Shown: in pieces, positions 12,425 through 23,751 of the stretch
Numbering within the stretch: position 1 is the stretch's first letter
How the letters are laid out: every line of letters begins with the position of its first letter
Origin: Lateolabrax maculatus
Taxonomy: Eukaryota > Chordata > Actinopteri > Acropomatiformes > Lateolabracidae
DNA: 64,000 nt
Assembly: GCA_031216445.1 (NCBI GenBank)
Contig: CM062215.1
Span: 5,933,501-5,997,500 of the forward strand
Direction: 5' to 3'
The notes under the pieces: generated by a model
The model's input: only the letters and a program-made list of their open reading frames with translations
Database searches by the model: none
What the model was told of the DNA's origin: nothing
Translations under genes and position numbers: made by a program

Positions 12425-15110
12425 TCATCCAATCAATTCCAGTCTCCTTGATGTTGAAGTCGGCAGATTTGGGTTTTCACTGTCTGTTGTCTGTTGTGAT
12501 CGTTGATCCTCTGTGATGAAAGTTACTTTGTTCCTTAAGATAAAAACAAAACATTGTATTTTAACTCACTATGTTTATTTAGTCAATAAATACTGTGTAA
12601 CTAAATTATTCTGAACAAGTTATATGGATAGAGGAAAGTGAATTTGCTTTACATATGCAGTAAATATCAGATTAGCCAGGAAGGTAGAAGGAAAACAGGA
12701 AGGTTTGGAGGCAAAATGTGACAATGTACAGCAGAGTGAAGACGGATCAAATCATTCTGCGAGTGTGCAAGTGAAATATGTCCATATAAAGAGTGTCTTA
12801 CCTACAAGAGTCTTCACTTCTAGTTTGAGGAATTTAAATCATCTCACTCATGTTGATGTGTGACAGACTGAAGGGTTTAAGAACAGTTAGAGCTGGAAAA
12901 ACATTCATCATCAACTCTCATAGACTGAGACACAAATATTAATAATAACACAATGATTGAAAGAATTACCTGTTCTGCTTTTTTAGTTGAAGCAGGATGA
13001 TGAGTGCAACAGCAAAACCACAGACCACTGCCGCAGCCAATACAACATACCACAATCTGCTCTGACCTTGGAGAAAAAAAGGAAAAAATGTTGATATGTT
13101 TCCTTAACAATTATAAAGCAGCAAAAGATCAAATGGGAATTATACACCTGAACAATAACTTAGTGAACTTACTGTTATTAGATCCAGATTCATCATCAAA
13201 AGCTGGAAAAAGAAACACAAACATCAGAATGATAAAGTATTAATCAGTCTGTAATCCTGTAGCTTTGGAAGTGTTTCTCACCATCAGCAGACGGCTGTTT
13301 GACCTCAGGAATCATCATGAACACTTGTCTCTAATAATGCTTAAAGGTTCTCACCATAGAGTTGGAGGCAGGTTGTAGCTGTGAAAACACCTTCAGGGAA
13401 GGTGTTAAACAAACACTGATAGCATCCTTCATCCTGCTCCGTCACCTTCCTGATAACTATGGAGAAGCTCTGCAGTCCAGCAGCTATAAACTCCACTTTA
13501 TTTCTAAAGTCAGGATTCACTCTTTCACCATAGTATTTGTGATAAAAAGCAATATTCTCCTCCTCCTCAGGTAAGATTTTCAGCCATGTGACCTCAAGAA
13601 CATGTTTAGTTTGCATGAGCTGACAGCTGAAACGAGCCTCTTGTCCCACTGCAGCCATCACAGTCTGCTGTGTTTGGACCAGAGCTGTTAGACCTGCAGG
13701 AGGCGACATATAAAATATAAATGTTACCATTAACTCATGCAAACATTTTTTTAAGGGGTAAAACTACGTTTTAGTCGGTTAATCTTGCACAACAACAATA
13801 AACAACAAACACACAGGAGAACAGGTCTTGACTAGGTCGGGGACGTCTGTTTGCGGGACGTTCACGACGTAAACGTGACGTTGCGTGACGTTGCAGGGAC
13901 GTTATTGACGTTCGTAAAAAGTTCTCGTCTGGTCCTGGTGCGTTTATTTGTTTTTTATTAAGACAGTGGAGGATTAAAACCATCTTGTACAAGGATCTCC
14001 TCTATTCAGTGAACCACAGTCAGCAAGCTGTTAGTCTGTAGCCAGCATCCTAGAAAAGACAGTCCACAGTGTTATAGTATGGATCAGCTATCTGATTGGT
14101 TGGTCCCAGCATCTTTTTATACACGAGTTCACCAGTCCGAGGAATCTGAGTCCTGAAGGGAGGAAACTCTACACTTCCTTTATTATCATGCTGTTCACTA
14201 ACTCTGCTCCTCCTTCTCCTTCAGTTCAGCTCCTCCCTCTGAATGTGACTCAGCCACTTCCTTAAACTAACTCCGGACCTTGTGACTTCTGTTTCTCCTT
14301 CACCAGAGCGGCAGTGGTACAATAAAAATATATTCTTTAAGCGGACCTTGGGTATGGCAAATTATTGTTAGTTTGAATGTGATTAATTCTAACAAAACCG
14401 AGCCCGAACCGGCAGCAAATTATCGTTTTGTTCAACTTTTTCACTGTTTCATCAATAGAACAAATACAAGTGAAGCAAGTAACTCACTGTCACAATCCTG
14501 GGTCATATTTTAAGATGCTACAAATAATATCCAGCTACAAAACAGAGCATGAAAAGAACACAGAAACTCATCTACTCACTGGTCCTCCATTACAGCCTCT
14601 AGTTGTGTTTATACTGGCGCTCTTGTAAAGTATTATAACTCAATCTGTCCAACCTGTAGATTTATACATTTCTGTAGAAGAGTGAAATCAAATTATAAAT
14701 TGGAATATTAGAAGTGTGTTTACCACAGAGTTTATTTTCTGCAATAATCCAAAATCTAATTGACAATCACACTGGAGTTTGGTGAAGGGAGGACAGTGCG
14801 TCTTTACAGCAGCAGTGGATGGTGACTGAATCTAACTCAGTCATTAAGTTTTTTTTTATGGCATTTCTTTCTTTGGATATAAAATATGAACGAATCTAAC
14901 GAGTAATGCAAACTACGTTTTAGTCGGTTAATCTTAAACAACTACAACAAACAATTAACATACAGACGTCACACGGCTGTGCTTTCAGTTTAGAAAAATA
15001 AATGAGTATTATAGTCATTATAGTATATAAAATGACTGTAGCGTCTCTTTCTCACCTTTCTGAAAGAGTCCAAACACACAGAGGAAACATATAACTGCAC
15101 GCTGAGCCAT
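12425..15110 (-). CDS. CD200-like copy C: C2 exon truncated, possible V-only protein
   Basis: Leader 15056-15110 (MAQRAVICFLCVFGLFQK), V 13355-13693 (open, with DEGCYQCLFNT), stalk 13173-13202, transmembrane 12970-13066, tail one 12802-12867, tail two 12425-12533. Only the last 44 bases of C2 remain (13282-13325). The first 265 bases and the acceptor were removed by a deletion that joins GAACAC to TTGTCTCTAATAATG. Normal C2 exons are phase 1 at both ends, so splicing V straight to the stalk keeps frame and would give a membrane protein of about 184 residues with one Ig domain. It carries the same tail-one stop (12834-12836) as B and E. It could equally be a decaying gene; the open V frame and intact splice sites are the argument for use. 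Confidence 0.6.
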
Positions 15111-16728
15111 CTCTGCAGGATACTGCGCCGTCAGATCACGTTAAACTTACACCTCCTTTTTATACATCCATGGAAAGCTCCAACTGACAGCACGTGTTGG
15201 CTGCCGTAATGCACATAAACCATTTACAAATGCACGCTTCCGTTTAGACGCCAAAACTACAAAGTGAAAGTAAAGTTGAAGCTGTCAGTGTTCAAAAGTT
15301 TAACTTCCTCATTACAGACACGTTGCTCGCCATATAAACGCAGACATTTGAATGACATTAGTAACCTGTGACAGGGGACACAGCAGAGATACCGACATGG
15401 TTTAATGTCATCAGGGGGATTCTCCTGGATTTACAGACTGAACACTGCAGCAACAGTGTTACTGATGCTGATGTTCCTGCACATACATCTGAATAAACAA
15501 ACAGGTGCTGCAACCACATCTGATAATCTGCAGCTGACACTGGGAATAAATGACATATAAATATGAACAATGTGGTTCATTGTTGTTGTTGTCGGTTTAT
15601 TTAGTAGCAGTAGAAAAGTAACAGTGGCAACAACAATACTAATTTAAAAGATCCCTGATGATGGAGAACATTTCCTGTTGCAGTCAGACATGGACCTGAG
15701 GATTTATCAGTGAAAATGAAAATCTCATGTCCACTGAAATCAGCCTTTGATGCTCAAGTTTTCATTCAGAGTCACTTGACATTTTCTCCTCCCACATTCT
15801 TCTCATATACTCACAAGACAATGAGAAAGGCAAAAGTATCAAAAAAGAAATTTGTCAATTTTATTTGTCATCTCTTTCCTAAACTCTTGTGTCTACTAGT
15901 TGTTACTTGTTATTTGCGTGTCCCTGTTAACGGGGCACTTTCTTTAAATTAATTTGCATGTTATTTCTGGTGCAGCAGAGAGGTTTGTAGTTAATATTTA
16001 AAAGCTCTTTATAGGCCTGTGTGGTAGCTGTAAGATTAACTACATTTGAAGGCTCAGCACAAAAATGATCAATAACAAGAATTTCTGTGGGTCCAGTCAG
16101 TCTCTCATTTATGTTCAAGTTTACATGATGAAACACAGTTACACTGCAGGCACGCGATATTTAAGATATTACTGGGCTGACAGTCAATTAAATATATCCA
16201 ATTTATTTAATTAAACTGTTTTTTATCTGTATCTATCTTTAATTCTGCTTAATTGTAGACAGTCTAATCTTTAAACCATCACATGAAGCAAATAAAAATC
16301 TTTCTAGGGATATAAAATAAATCTTTTTGGCACATTTCACCATCATGGTTTTCCTTGACCCCCTTTGTCTAAAACAATCTATCAAACATTCTTTTAATAA
16401 AGCAATAATGTAATATTATGGATGTTCAGTCACTCTATTATTGATTATTTTGGATAATTCATTTTATTAGATAACAGACATTACAAAAAGACAAAAACTT
16501 ATTGTAGTGTAAAGTCACAATAAAGCAAACAGAGAAGTGAAAGATGTTTCTACATATCAGTATTGTCTGTATGTTTTACATACAGAGGTAAGTGCAGCAC
16601 GATGGTGGGTTCACAATAAAAATACAAACATATAAAAACATGTAAACAATGGTATAAAAATGGTGTAAAAACTGTATAAAAATTGTATAAAACATTATAA
16701 AAACAGTCATTGTTCGATCTGAAAGATG
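15111..16728. other. Intergenic, duplicated blocks
   Basis: 15360-15690 is the block shared with 11080-11400 and 20870-21210. 15700-16720 is a near copy of 24420-25440, ending in the GTATAAAAA minisatellite. The short open frames (15710-15952, 15927-16136) sit in this duplicated non-coding DNA and have no splice or homology support. Confidence 0.5.
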
Positions 16729-17222
16729 CATGAGCTGACAGCCTCTTGTCCCACTGCAGCCATCACAGTCTGCTGTGTTTGTACCAGAGCTGTTAGACCT
16801 GCAGGAGGCGACATATAAAATATAAATGTTACCATTAACTCATGCAAACATTTTTTTAAGGGGTAAAACTACGCTTTATTCGGTTAATCTGACACAACAA
16901 CAATAAACAAAAAACACACAGGAGAACAGGTCTTCACGGATCCAAAATACCCAAAACTGTAAGCGAGTCAGACCGTCTATTATTTGGGAGCTGGGACCAA
17001 ATGTTGGACGTGAAACGAGCAGGGAGACACAGACCCGATCTGCACCGATTTCACACACACAAACGTGTGTTACACATTAATGTTACACAGAGTCACGCAG
17101 CTGTGCTTTCATTTAGAAAAATAAATAGACAGACTGATATAAAATGACTGTAGCGTCTCTTTCTCACCTTTCTGACAGACTCCAAACGCACAGAGGAAAC
17201 ATAAAACTGCACGGTGTGCCAT
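16729..17222 (-). pseudogene. CD200-like remnant: leader plus 5' fragment of V exon
   Basis: Leader 17168-17222 encodes MAHRAVLCFLCAFGVCQK. Intron 1 is of the A/C type. The V exon survives only as 16729-16798, beginning with the LTALVQTQQ coding segment. It has a small internal deletion just after the CCTCTTGTCCC stretch and is broken at GATGCATGAGC, beyond which unrelated intergenic sequence follows. No C2, transmembrane or tail exon follows. Confidence 0.75.
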
Positions 17223-17339
17223 CGCCATGTTTGCTGGATACTGTTCCTTTACCGACAAACTTTAAAATGAGAGTTGTCTCTGTCAACAGATGTAAACACG
17301 AGACTCGCAGCTGAGTTCATTTCCACTTCTGACTTTCAA

Positions 17340-17396
17340 GGAGCGGAGACAACCAATCAGAGAGGCGGACAGCTGGAGACAACCAATCAGAGCGAC
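17340..17396. promoter_or_regulatory. Paired CCAAT-box repeat
   Basis: GGAGACAACCAATCAGAG occurs twice in succession (about 17345-17362 and 17372-17390). Each copy contains CCAAT in the context that NF-Y usually binds. It lies 120-170 bases upstream of the leader at 17168-17222 and could be a promoter element of that now broken copy. Confidence 0.35.
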
Positions 17397-17406
17397 GAAA
17401 CGCCGC

Positions 17407-17553
17407 CTCTCCAACATGTAGAATGGGTTCATGCAGCTCTGCAGAGAACAGATATTAGTTTGTATGAAGCTCAGCTGCAAGAAGATGAGCCATGAAAGAT
17501 GTTAAAGCTGTAAATCAAATAAAGGTTCTCACCATAGAGTTGGAGGCAGGTTG
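17407..17553 (-). pseudogene. CD200-like remnant: C2 start, intron, V end
   Basis: 17407-17438 matches the first bases of the C2 exon (coding ELHEPILHVGE) and 17439-17532 matches the intron. 17533-17553 is the last 21 bases of a V exon. Both exons are cut on their outer sides, so this is a fragment excised from the middle of a copy. Confidence 0.75.
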
Positions 17554-18289
17554 AACCAGTGAGATAAATGAACAGTCCTAACACAAGAATTTCTGTGGGT
17601 CCAGTCTCTCATTTATGTTCACGTTTACATGATGAAACACAGTTAAACTGCATTATTGCTTATTTGGCACAATTTGTCTTATTAGATGACACAAATTACA
17701 AAAAGACAATTACTCCATAGAGTGTTAAGTCACAAAAAGGAAGTAAAGATAAAGATGTAATAAAGATGTTTCAACATATTAGTATTGTCTGTATGTTTTA
17801 CATATAGTGGTAGGAGCAGCATGATGGTGAGTTCAGAATATATAAATACAAACATATAAAAACATGTAAACAATGGTATAAAAAATGTAAACAAATTGCA
17901 TAAAACAGTTCTTGTTTGATCTGAAGATGCTGCAATCATTTTCAAGTAACTGTGATGGAGTTGTTCATGTTACAGGCAGACATTACCCGAGGATTTATCA
18001 GTGATAACGAGAATCTTATCCCCACTGAAAGCAACCTATGATGCACAAGTTTTCAATTAGTCAGACATTTTTTTTCTCCGACAACACATATTATATATCG
18101 TAAATATTTTGTATATTAAAAGCGTAAATATATATATATTTACGCTTTTAATTTACATTTTTATTTACACTCCAGGGAAACACTTTTTTTCCCACTAGAT
18201 TTTGAAAGAAGGAGGTGAATGTTGTTCAGGGTTTGCAGGGAAACCTTTCATTTCTGTCACAGTGCCGGGACAATTTGCCTCCCATGCAG
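17554..18289. other. Intergenic, AT-rich
   Basis: 17580-17945 is another diverged copy of the block seen at 16080-16720 and 24830-25440. No gene is visible. Apart from the palindrome at 18115-18152 the stretch is featureless, up to the copy D tail exon. Confidence 0.4.
18115..18152. repeat. Perfect 38-base palindrome
   Basis: Two 19-base arms meet without a spacer (ATTAAAAGCGTAAATATAT and its exact complement). This DNA could form a cruciform or an RNA hairpin. The AT core is low complexity, but the AAAGCG/CGCTTT shoulders are not. Confidence 0.8.
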
Positions 18290-20747
18290 TTAGTCTTTGT
18301 TCAGGTCTGACTGTCTTGAGTCTGGAAGGTTATTCTGGTCAAAATTTAGTCTTCTTGCTCTTGAAGGTGACGGCTTTGGTTCGTCGCTTGTTTGATTATT
18401 CTCAGTAGGTGTCCGTTGTCTGAGCTGATTGTCCTCCTGCTTGAATAAAAGTGTTTTGGGCCTTGAAGTAAAAAACAAAACAAAAAAAGTGTCAGTTTCC
18501 ACTCACATTGTTACAATATTCTGCACATATTTTTATAGTAAATTACTCTGAACAACATTCAGGTGAATGAACATGCTGAGCAGATCAGTTCAGGCGTATA
18601 TAAGATGGCAGGTAGTAAAATAAACTCTACAATAGTGTGAATAATGAAGAAAAGTAATAAATATGTGGAAGTTAATAACTTACTCATGAGTGTCTTGGAT
18701 GTTTGTTTTGTCCGTCTCGTTGGCCTCAGGGTCCCTGTGTGACAGACTGAAGGATTTAAGAAAAGTCAAAGCTGAGAAAACTTCACAGATCATTTATTCA
18801 TAGATGCCGTAGGAACAGTAAGAATTATCCCTTTAATAAACAGTTGCCATATTTGGTCAGACAGGTAGACTGACACACAAATATTAAATAAAAACAATTT
18901 GATTGAAAGAAGTACCTGTTCTGCTTTTTTAGTTTAAGCAGGATGATGAGTGCAGCAGCAGCACAGACCACAGCAACATACCACACTCTGCTCCGACCTT
19001 GGAGAAAACGAGGAAAAAATGTTGATATGAAAAACTCAACAATTATAAAGTAGCAACAAACCAAATGGGAATTATACACCTGAACAATAACTTAGTGAAC
19101 TTACTGTTATTAGATCCAGATTCCTCATCAAGATCTGGAAAAAGAAACACAAACATCAGAATGATAAAGTATTAATCAGTCTGTAATCCTGTAGCTTTGG
19201 AAGTGTTTCTCACCATCAGCAGACGGCTGTTTGACCTCAGGAATCATCATGAACACCTCCACCTGACGACCAGAGAGCACCCGCGCCGCACATCCAACCT
19301 GTGTGCTGCTGCCATGGAGACGAGACAGCACAGCTGTAGTGGTGACAGTGACCGTCCCGTCGGTGTTGGTGACGCTGACAGAGCTGTAGTTAGAGGAGCG
19401 GAGGTCTGGTTGTGGGACATTCAGTGTCACTGTGGGAGCAGGTCGACCTGTGGCCGAGCAGGACACAACTGCCTCTTCAGCAGAGTTTGACTCTCCAACA
19501 TGTAGAATGGGTTCATGCAGCTCTGCAGAGAACAGATATTAGTTTGTATGAAGCTCAGCTGCTAGAAAATGAGCCATGAAAGATGTTAAAGCTGTAAATC
19601 ACCAGGGGTTCATTATGTTTATTGTACTGCAGTACAGAAGAGAAGATTAATATAGAAATGTCTCTAATAATGCTTAAAGGTTCTCACCATAGAGTTGGAG
19701 GCAGGTTGTAGCTGTGAAAGCACCTTCAGGGTAGGTGTTAAACAAACACTGATAGCATCCTTCATCCTGCTCCGTCACGTTCCTTATAACTATGGAGCAG
19801 CTCTGCAGTCCAGCATCTATAAACTCCACTTTATCTTTAAAGTCAAGATTCACTCTTTCACCAAATTGTTTGTTGTAAGAAGCAATATTCTTCTCCCCCT
19901 CAGGACAGTTTTTCTGCCATGTGACTTGAAGAACATCTTTAGTTTGCATGAGCTGACAGCTGAAACGAGCCTCTTGTCCCACTGCAGCCATCACAGTCTG
20001 CTGTGTTTGTACCAGAGCTGTTAGACCTGCAGGAGGCGACAGCAACACAGTGGAAATATAATTTAGAAATAATATCTGATTAAAAGAATTGTTAACACTT
20101 TCTGTTCAAGTGTTTGTGGATGCATTATTCTGATGTAGTTCAAATATGAAAAATATAGTATATTTGAATGATACACATAAATATCTATGATTTATATAAA
20201 AGGAGCCGCTGAACATAACTGGTCATAGCAAATAATGGCGCAATAAAATAAAATAAATAGAATATTTATTCACTTCAAATAGTACAAAACCAACTCATAA
20301 GACGTATATTTATTTTTATATATTTATATTTATTTATATGGAAAACAGGGACAAAACAGCAGTGAGACTGAGGCTGCATGTTCTCTGCACATCCACAGCC
20401 ACATTTATAAAGAATTTAAAGGTGTTTTTGCACCTGTTGCCCGTGAATCCAGTGTTTTCTTATTTTGTTTCTGGTCCTCTTTGTGCACACAGAGCAGCAA
20501 CTAAACCCACTGCGACACGTGTGCAGCTGAGATGAATGAACGATCTACCACGAGGAGCAATGACACAGAGACAATGAACAAAGAGCAAGAGGAGTCACAC
20601 AGCTGTGCTCTCAGTTTAGAAAAGAGATTACACAGACAGATAGATATAAATAGATACATAGATATAAAATGACTGTAGCGTCTCTTTCTCACCTTTATGA
20701 AAGACTCCAAACGCACACAGGAAATATAACACTGCACATTGTGCCAT
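18290..20747 (-). CDS. CD200/OX-2-like membrane glycoprotein, copy D (intact, long tail)
   Basis: Seven exons keep frame throughout: leader 20693-20747 (MAQCAVLYFLCAFGVFHK), V 19688-20026, C2 19214-19522, stalk 19105-19134, transmembrane 18916-18997, tail one 18684-18746, tail two 18290-18461. The predicted product is about 349 residues. The transmembrane exon is 15 bases shorter than in B, C, E and F, still in frame. The tail is of the long type shared with A: LSHRDPEANETDKTN, then PKTLLFKQED, ending SDLNKD. It has no YxxL motif. CD200 itself has a very short tail, so this long polar tail is lineage-specific. An inhibitory ligand role is inferred from the family only. Confidence 0.85.
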
Positions 20748-21504
20748 CTCTGCTCAATACTGAGCTCACCGGCACACTACAAAAAGGAAGTTGAAGCTGT
20801 CAGTTTTCAAAGGTTTAACTTCCAGGTTACAGACACGTTGCTCGCCATATAAACACAGACATTTGAATGACATTAGTAACATGTGACAGGGGACACAGCA
20901 GAGATACCGACATGGTTTAATGTCATCAGGGGGATTCTCCTGGATTTACAGACTGAACACTGCAGCAACAGTGTTACTGATGCTGATGTTCCTGCACATA
21001 CATCTGAATAAACAAACAGGTGCTGCAACCACATCTGATAATCTGCAGCTGACACTGGGAATAAATGACATATAAATATGAACAATATGGTTCATTGTTG
21101 TTGTTGTCGGTTTATTTAGTAGCTGTAGAAAAGTAACAGTGGCAGCAACAATACTAATTTAAAAAATCCCTGATGATGGAGAACATTTCCTGTTGCAGTC
21201 AGACATGTAGGCCTACCTGAGGACACTAGTGTAAAGTCACAATAAAGCAAACAGAGTAGTGAAAGATGTTTCTATGTGTCAGCGTTGTCTTTATGTTTTA
21301 CATATAGAGCTAAGTGCAGCATGATGGTGGGTTCACAATAAAACAATTACTAAATGCTGTAATTATTAAACATTATAAAAGTTTATCTGAGATAATGTCC
21401 AGTGTTTACAGTGTGACCTTTCATTTCTTTCACAATGCCGGGACATCGTGTCTCCTGGGCTTTGTTGCAGATTTGTTCAGGTCTGACAGTCTTTGGGATT
21501 ATTT
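20748..21504. other. Intergenic, duplicated promoter block
   Basis: 20830-21210 repeats the block upstream of copies B and C, including GCCATATAAACACAGACATT about 90-100 bases upstream of the copy D start codon. No gene is visible. Confidence 0.5.
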
Positions 21505-23751
21505 TCAGCCTCTATGTAGTCTCAACCAAAATGAACGTAACATTGTGCATCCAATCAATTCCAGTCCCATTGATGTTGAAGGTGGCAGATTTGGGTTTTC
21601 ACTGTCTGTTGTCTGTTGCGATCGTTGATCCTCTGTGATGAAAGTTACTTCGGTCCTTGAGATAAAAACAAAACATTATATTTAAACTGACTATGTTTAA
21701 TTATTAAATTAATATTGTGTTACTTTATTATTCTGAACAGGTTATATGGATAGAGGAAAGTGAATTTGCTTTACATATGCAGTAAATATTAGATTAGCCA
21801 GGAAGGTAGAAGGAAAACAGGAAGGTTTGGAGGCAAAATGTGACAATGTACAGCAGAGTGAAGACGGATCAAATCATTCTGCGAGTGTGCAAATGAAATA
21901 TGTCCAAATAAAGAGTGTCTTACCTACAAGTGTCTTCACTTCTAGTTTGAGGAATTTAAATCATCTCATTCATGTCGATGTGTGACAGACTGAAGGGTTT
22001 AAGAAAAGTTAGAGCTGGAAAAACATTCACCATCAACTCTCATAGACTGAAAAACAAATATTAATAATAACACAGTGATTGAAAGAAGTACCTGTTCTTC
22101 TTTTTTAGTTTAAGCAGGATGATGAGTGCAGCAGCAGCACCACAGACCACTGCCACAGCCAATACAACATACCACAATCTGCTCCGACCTTGGAGAAAAA
22201 GAGGAAAAAATGTTGATATAAATAAACTCAACAATTATAAAGCAGCAAAAGATCAAATGGTAATTCTACATCTGAACAATAACTTACTGAAGTTACTGTT
22301 ATTAGATCCAGATTCCTCATCAAGATCTGGAAAAAGAAACACAAACATCAGAATGATAAAGTATTAATCAGTCTGTAATCCTGTAGCTTTGGAAGTGTTT
22401 CTCACCATCAGCAGACGGCTGTTTGACCTCAGGAATCATCATGAACACCTCCACCTGAGGACCAGAGAGCACCCGCGCCGCACATCCAACCTGTGTGCTG
22501 CTGCCATGGAGACGAGACAGCACAGCTGTAGTGGTGACAGTGACCGTCCCGTCGGTGTTGGTGACGCTGACAGAGCTGTAGTCAGAGGAGCGGAGGTCTG
22601 GTTGTGGGACATTCAGTGTCACTGTGGGAGCAGGTCGACCTGTGGCCGAGCAGGACACAACTGCCTCTTCAGCAGAGTTTGACTCTCCAACATGTAGAAT
22701 GGGTTCATGCAGCTCTGCAGAAAACAGATATTAGTTTGTATGAAGCTCAGCTGCTAGAAGATGGGCCATGAAAGATGTTAAAGCTGTAAATCAAATAAAG
22801 GTTTTCACCATAGAGTTGGAGGCAGGTTGTAGCTGTGAAAGCACCTTCAGGGTAGGTGTTAAACAAACAGCGATAGCATCCTTCATCCTGCTCCGTCACC
22901 TTCCTGATAACTATGGAGCAGTTCTGCAGTCCACCATCTATAAACTCCACTTTATCTCTAAAGTCATGATTCACTCTTTGACCAAAGTGTTTGTTGTAAG
23001 AAGCAATATTTTTCTCCCCCTCAGGTGAGATTTTCTGCCATGTGACTTGAAGAACATCTTTAGTTTGCATGAGCTGACAGCTGAAACGAGCGTCTTGTCC
23101 CACTGCAGCCATCACAGTCTGCTGTGTTTGTACCAGAGCTGTTAGACCTGCAGGAGGTGACAGTTTCAGAGGTGGTTGGTTTGTAAAGACCTAGAATATA
23201 ATCAGTGATGAAGTCAAGTGAATTTTATTTATAGAACACATTTAAAACAACAGCTAGGCAGATAGGTTTGCATGTGCCTCATTACAGGTATACACGATTA
23301 AAGGAATAACACATAAAAGACAATAAAACATAATATAATACAACAGTACAATAATACATATAATACAAAGTAGGCAAGACTAAAATGGAAGAAACACCTA
23401 AGAAAACTAAAATGATACAATCGAAATCAAATATAATGAATAATAAACATAATAAATAAGATATTATGAGAAAATAAATAAAACCAACAACAGATTAAAT
23501 AAAGACTGAACTAAAGGGGAAAATAAAATAAATTCTTGTTAACGCATTTGCCTAATTGAAAAATATGATATAAAATATTACTTTAACCATTAACTAAAAC
23601 AATAAGCATTAAACGTACAAAAGAAAATAAATTACACAGACAGATAGATATAAATAGATACATGGATATAAAATGACTGTAGCGTCTCTTTCTCACCTTT
23701 ATGAAAGGCTCCAAACGCACAGAGGAAACATATAACTTCACGGTGCGCCAT
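21505..23751 (-). CDS. CD200/OX-2-like membrane glycoprotein, copy E
   Basis: Leader 23697-23751 (MAHREVICFLCAFGAFHK), V 22809-23147, C2 22406-22714, stalk 22297-22326, transmembrane 22092-22188 (ending KKKNR), tail one 21924-21989, tail two 21505-21655. Tail one has an in-frame TAA at 21956-21958, shared with B and C, giving about 287 residues. In tail two the usual stop after LELIG has mutated (TGA to TGC), so a transcript that skips tail one would read on about 15 codons to a stop at 21505. That drift is what a rarely translated exon would show. The V donor is GTGAAAAC rather than GTGAGAAC, still usable. The C2 protein is identical to B and F. Confidence 0.8.
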
